Assembly (NCBI GenBank): GCA_003456455.1
Contig: DMRV01000330.1
Coordinates: 1 to 8,774, forward strand
Source of the DNA: Flavobacteriales bacterium
GTDB lineage: Bacteria > Bacteroidota > Bacteroidia > UBA10329
Reading direction: 5' to 3'
DNA: 8,774 nt
The stretch's first letter is position 1, and every line of letters begins with the position of its first letter. Shown piece by piece: positions 6,591-8,774 of the stretch. The position numbers were made by a program, and so were the translations under genes. The notes under the pieces are model-generated. The model searched no databases, was not told where the DNA came from, and worked only from the letters and a program-made list of their open reading frames with translations.

Positions 6591-7584
6591 TTTTCAACTT
6601 GTAAACATGGGAAACCATTTTTTTATAATCAGTTCTACTATCCAACAAACCCTTAATGTGTCCAAGCTTAGCTGTTGCTTCAAGCAATTTATCGTTCCCT
6701 TCAAATTGAAACAGCCTTGCACCCAAAATAAGAGGGAGATTTCTTAGGGTTCCGCCAAGCAGATAAATTAGTCTATCTAACCAAAGCGGTAATGTACCTT
6801 CCGCTGGTTTAGGTCTTCCTCCCAGGGCAGAAGTGTACAAGTCTATTCGCGCTTTAGACATTCCGAAACCGAAAAACAATCTTTGTAAATACTTCCAATT
6901 AATCCGTTCTTTCGGTAGGTGGTGCTCGAAAGAAATATTACGAAGGTATTTAAGGCGGTAGCCAGCCATGCGGTACGCTAGACATAGTTCAGTATCTCCA
7001 CCAGAAATAAGCGAGTTTCCAATCCTATCTGTCAGTAGGCTCTGAAACCCATGTTTCTTTAATAAATCCAAAACGTCTAGTTTTAAAGCAAGTCCAGCGC
7101 CATAAAGCAGCTCTGCATTTTCAGATTCCGATTGATCACCAGTTGCAAAGCAGTAAGCGTATTTGTTAAACCAAGTAGGCGGATTGTTCTCCGTAACTGG
7201 AATCCCTAAGCCTCCTACCATTCCAACAGAACAATCGCTTTTGAAAGTATCCACCACTGTATTCAAATAATTCTTGGACAGAGAATTATCATCGTCAACC
7301 ATTAGGGCAATCTGATACTTTGCTTCCGAATACCCTCGATGTCTTGCGCTACTTAATCCTGGTTCGGGTTCTTGCACAAGTTTAAACCTAGAGTCGAGCC
7401 CCAATTCTTTAGAAATTCGTTTTGCCTCTTCGGAGGTATTGTCAGAGGAGTTGTTGTCAACTAATATAATTTCCCAATTGATTGCTGAATCAACTTCTTG
7501 GGCTGCTAAATGCCTAAGTGTTGGTTCAATTCGCTTAGCACTATTGTAGCAACAGATAATAACCGATATGCCGTCTTGTCTCAT
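6568..7584 (-). CDS. Family-2 glycosyltransferase (DNNSSD / DDD type)
   Basis: This 338-residue GT2 protein opens with GISVIICCYNSAKRIEPTL (5-23). LVDNNSSDNT (41-50), EPGLSSARHRG (74-84), VDDDN (96-100, the metal motif) and GMVGGLG (121-127) follow. GGDTELCLAYRMAG (195-208) is the usual acidic catalytic block, and FEHHLPKERINW (219-230) comes after it. The PGLSSAR and GGDTEL blocks set it in a GT2 subgroup distinct from its three neighbours, so it is not a recent duplicate of them. Residues 264-290 (PLWLDRLIYLLGGTLRNLPLILG) are hydrophobic and may be a membrane-associated segment. It starts one base after the stop of the upstream glycosyltransferase and overlaps the next gene by up to 23 bases. 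Sugar specificity is unknown. Confidence 0.92.
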   Translation of the reverse strand: MRQDGISVIICCYNSAKRIEPTLRHLAAQEVDSAINWEIILVDNNSSDNTSEEAKRISKELGLDSRFKLVQEPEPGLSSARHRGYSEAKYQIALMVDDDNSLSKNYLNTVVDTFKSDCSVGMVGGLGIPVTENNPPTWFNKYAYCFATGDQSESENAELLYGAGLALKLDVLDLLKKHGFQSLLTDRIGNSLISGGDTELCLAYRMAGYRLKYLRNISFEHHLPKERINWKYLQRLFFGFGMSKARIDLYTSALGGRPKPAEGTLPLWLDRLIYLLGGTLRNLPLILGARLFQFEGNDKLLEATAKLGHIKGLLDSRTDYKKMVSHVYKLKNDVQHGR

Positions 7585-7585
7585 A

Positions 7586-8434
7586 TTAATTAGACAGTTT
7601 CAGTTTTACCCATGTATTGATGTATCTAAGCCTTTGGCCAGAATCTCTATAGAAATATAGCAATTGATCTAGATTATTTCGAATGGCTGATTGCACAAAT
7701 GCTCTGTGTTTAGAACTTACCATGGACTGAATGATTTTTAGCACCTTCAGTTTGTTCAATAGCTTTTTTTCTTCTCCAGAACCAGACCAAAGGCCAGCTT
7801 CGTGTTTGCGGTAGCACGATGATTTCTCATTGAGGTAAACGTAATGACCTCTCTGAAAAAGTAATGTGTGCAGAATCCAGTCAGCAAATGGACTTTGGTA
7901 ATAGACTTCCGGAAATTTATTTAAACAGGACTTCCTAAAAAGCAGCGTGCATGTTGGAATTGGATTATGATCCATTGCAAAAAAATCAGCCGCCTTGAGA
8001 TGAGAAATTTGACTATCTACGTAGTCGTATTCATCTTTGTGCCCGTTTGAATAAATTACATCAGCATTGCTGAAACAAGCCACAGCAATTGGATCATTTT
8101 TCAAGAGCGCAAGTTGTTTATTCAATTTATTTGGATCTTTCCAATAATCATCTCCCTCACAAATTGCTATGAATTCTCCTGAACAGGCTTCGATAGTTCT
8201 TTCCCAATTACCGTGCATTCCCAAGTTGGCGGTTGGTGGAAGTAGTTTTATTCGAGAATCTTGTGAGGCTGCTTTTTCCAGAATTGCGCGTGTTCCATCA
8301 GTTGAGGCATCATCACCAATTACAATCTCATATTCTAAATTAGGTTGCTGGTTTAAACAACCCATTAAGGCTTGTTCAACGTATTTTTCTTGGTTGTATG
8401 TAATCAGACAAGCGCTGACAGCGGGTCTAATCAT
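7586..8434 (-). CDS. Family-2 glycosyltransferase (EGDDYW type)
   Basis: This 282-residue GT2 protein has VSACLITYNQEKYVEQAL (6-23), IGDDASTDGT (39-48), NLGMHGNW (70-77) and ICEGDDYWKDPNKLNKQ (91-107), where GDD/DD carries the metal site. ADW (184-186) and CYRKHEAGLWSG (207-218) are the usual later conserved blocks. The EGDDYW subgroup is common in capsule and O-antigen clusters. It starts 18 bases after the stop of the formyltransferase fragment, in the same frame, and ends one base before the next start. No Shine-Dalgarno-like sequence precedes its ATG. It is short for the family but complete through the catalytic domain, with a small basic tail (WVKLKLSN). Confidence 0.93.
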   Translation of the reverse strand: MIRPAVSACLITYNQEKYVEQALMGCLNQQPNLEYEIVIGDDASTDGTRAILEKAASQDSRIKLLPPTANLGMHGNWERTIEACSGEFIAICEGDDYWKDPNKLNKQLALLKNDPIAVACFSNADVIYSNGHKDEYDYVDSQISHLKAADFFAMDHNPIPTCTLLFRKSCLNKFPEVYYQSPFADWILHTLLFQRGHYVYLNEKSSCYRKHEAGLWSGSGEEKKLLNKLKVLKIIQSMVSSKHRAFVQSAIRNNLDQLLYFYRDSGQRLRYINTWVKLKLSN

Positions 8435-8452
8435 GAATAAGATGATTAAACG

Positions 8453-8774
8453 TCATTTTGACCTACGTTCTACGTTTACAGAAATGTAGATTTTATCGCC
8501 CGTTTCTTGATCAACAAAGTAGGCGTTTTTGTGTGGTGGATGTGTGAGGGCTCGAAGTTTGTCTATTACTTCTCGTGTAGTGCTCACCTTGTCAAGGTCC
8601 AATTTTTGAAAGTTATAGTAGTCTCTCTTGTAATTGAGATTGCCTTTTTCTGCAGGTAGAAAAGTGGTGTAATCCCCATTTATGATTTTCAAAAACCACT
8701 CTTCTAAAAGCTCTTTCTCCGCAGCAATAATCTTTGGGTAAAATGTGCCAGAAGTATCCTCGGGTAAAACCTCA
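8453..8774 (-). CDS. C-terminal end of a formyltransferase (partial, probably amino-sugar N-formyltransferase)
   Basis: The frame stays open from the stop at 8453-8455 to the right edge, giving 106 complete codons. A TTG at 8692 could be mistaken for a start, but coding sequence continues above it (KIIAAEKELLEEWFLK). So this is the tail of a longer gene. Near the end, the run DLDKVSTTREVIDKLRALTH followed by PPHKNAYFVDQETGDKIYISV matches the post-catalytic part of formyltransferases, where a rule of I-x-x-L-R-A-x-T-x-P-P-x-x-N-A-x-F is typical of WbkC-like sugar N-formyltransferases and relatives of methionyl-tRNA formyltransferase. These use N10-formyl-tetrahydrofolate to formylate an amino group. 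The location at the head of a glycosyltransferase cluster favours an amino-sugar nucleotide substrate over initiator tRNA (inference). The catalytic N-terminal domain (Asn-His-Asp residues) lies outside the window, so activity cannot be judged. Confidence 0.72.
   Translation of the reverse strand, partial: EVLPEDTSGTFYPKIIAAEKELLEEWFLKIINGDYTTFLPAEKGNLNYKRDYYNFQKLDLDKVSTTREVIDKLRALTHPPHKNAYFVDQETGDKIYISVNVERRSK

Noticed and set aside
8169..8489. Plus-strand open frame of 106 codons
   Set aside because: It is antisense to the N-terminal half of a family-2 glycosyltransferase and to the formyltransferase end, with no recognisable motif.
8453..8692. A separate 79-residue protein starting at TTG 8692
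   Set aside because: The same frame continues open to the window edge, and the residues above the TTG fit the formyltransferase family, so it is a fragment of a longer gene.

Overview
The window looks like part of a surface-polysaccharide (O-antigen, capsule or exopolysaccharide) biosynthesis locus from a bacterium, most probably of the phylum Bacteroidota. This assignment is an inference. It rests on the moderately AT-rich DNA, dense packing of glycosyltransferase genes, and near absence of Shine-Dalgarno-like sequence before the starts. No ribosomal or other phylogenetic marker is present. No tRNA, rRNA, insertion sequence, CRISPR array or obvious intrinsic terminator was seen. The only gene-free stretches are a 45-base divergent gap and gaps of 1 to 18 bases.

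Left part (1-3497). A large gene on the minus strand starts at 1326 and runs off the left edge. It encodes an asparagine-synthetase-like protein with an intact SGGVDS ATP-pyrophosphatase loop but no N-terminal catalytic cysteine. From a 45-base divergent gap, two plus-strand genes follow with a 4-base ATGA overlap: a CapA-type (PGA_cap) metallophosphatase-like protein without a signal peptide or membrane anchor, and an atypical family-2-like glycosyltransferase. The second gene ends inside the 3' end of the opposing cluster, with a 21-base tail-to-tail overlap.

Right part (3477-8774). Six minus-strand genes form one tightly packed transcription unit, read from right to left. In order they are: the C-terminal end of a formyltransferase that enters from beyond the right edge; four family-2 (GT-A fold) glycosyltransferases; and a family-4 (GT-B fold) glycosyltransferase. 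Junctions between neighbours are 18 bases, 1 base, a 23-base overlap, a 4-base overlap and 1 base, which suggests co-transcription and partial translational coupling.

How the genes may work together (inference). The formyltransferase would N-formylate an amino-sugar nucleotide. The five clustered glycosyltransferases, perhaps with the plus-strand one, would assemble an oligosaccharide repeat. The asparagine-synthetase-like protein and the CapA-like protein could add or process an amide-linked substituent. No initiating phosphoglycosyltransferase, Wzx flippase, Wzy polymerase or ABC exporter lies in the window, so the locus must extend beyond it. Sugar specificity cannot be read from these sequences. 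The least conventional part is the divergent trio of cysteine-less asparagine-synthetase-like protein, soluble CapA-like protein and unusual glycosyltransferase.
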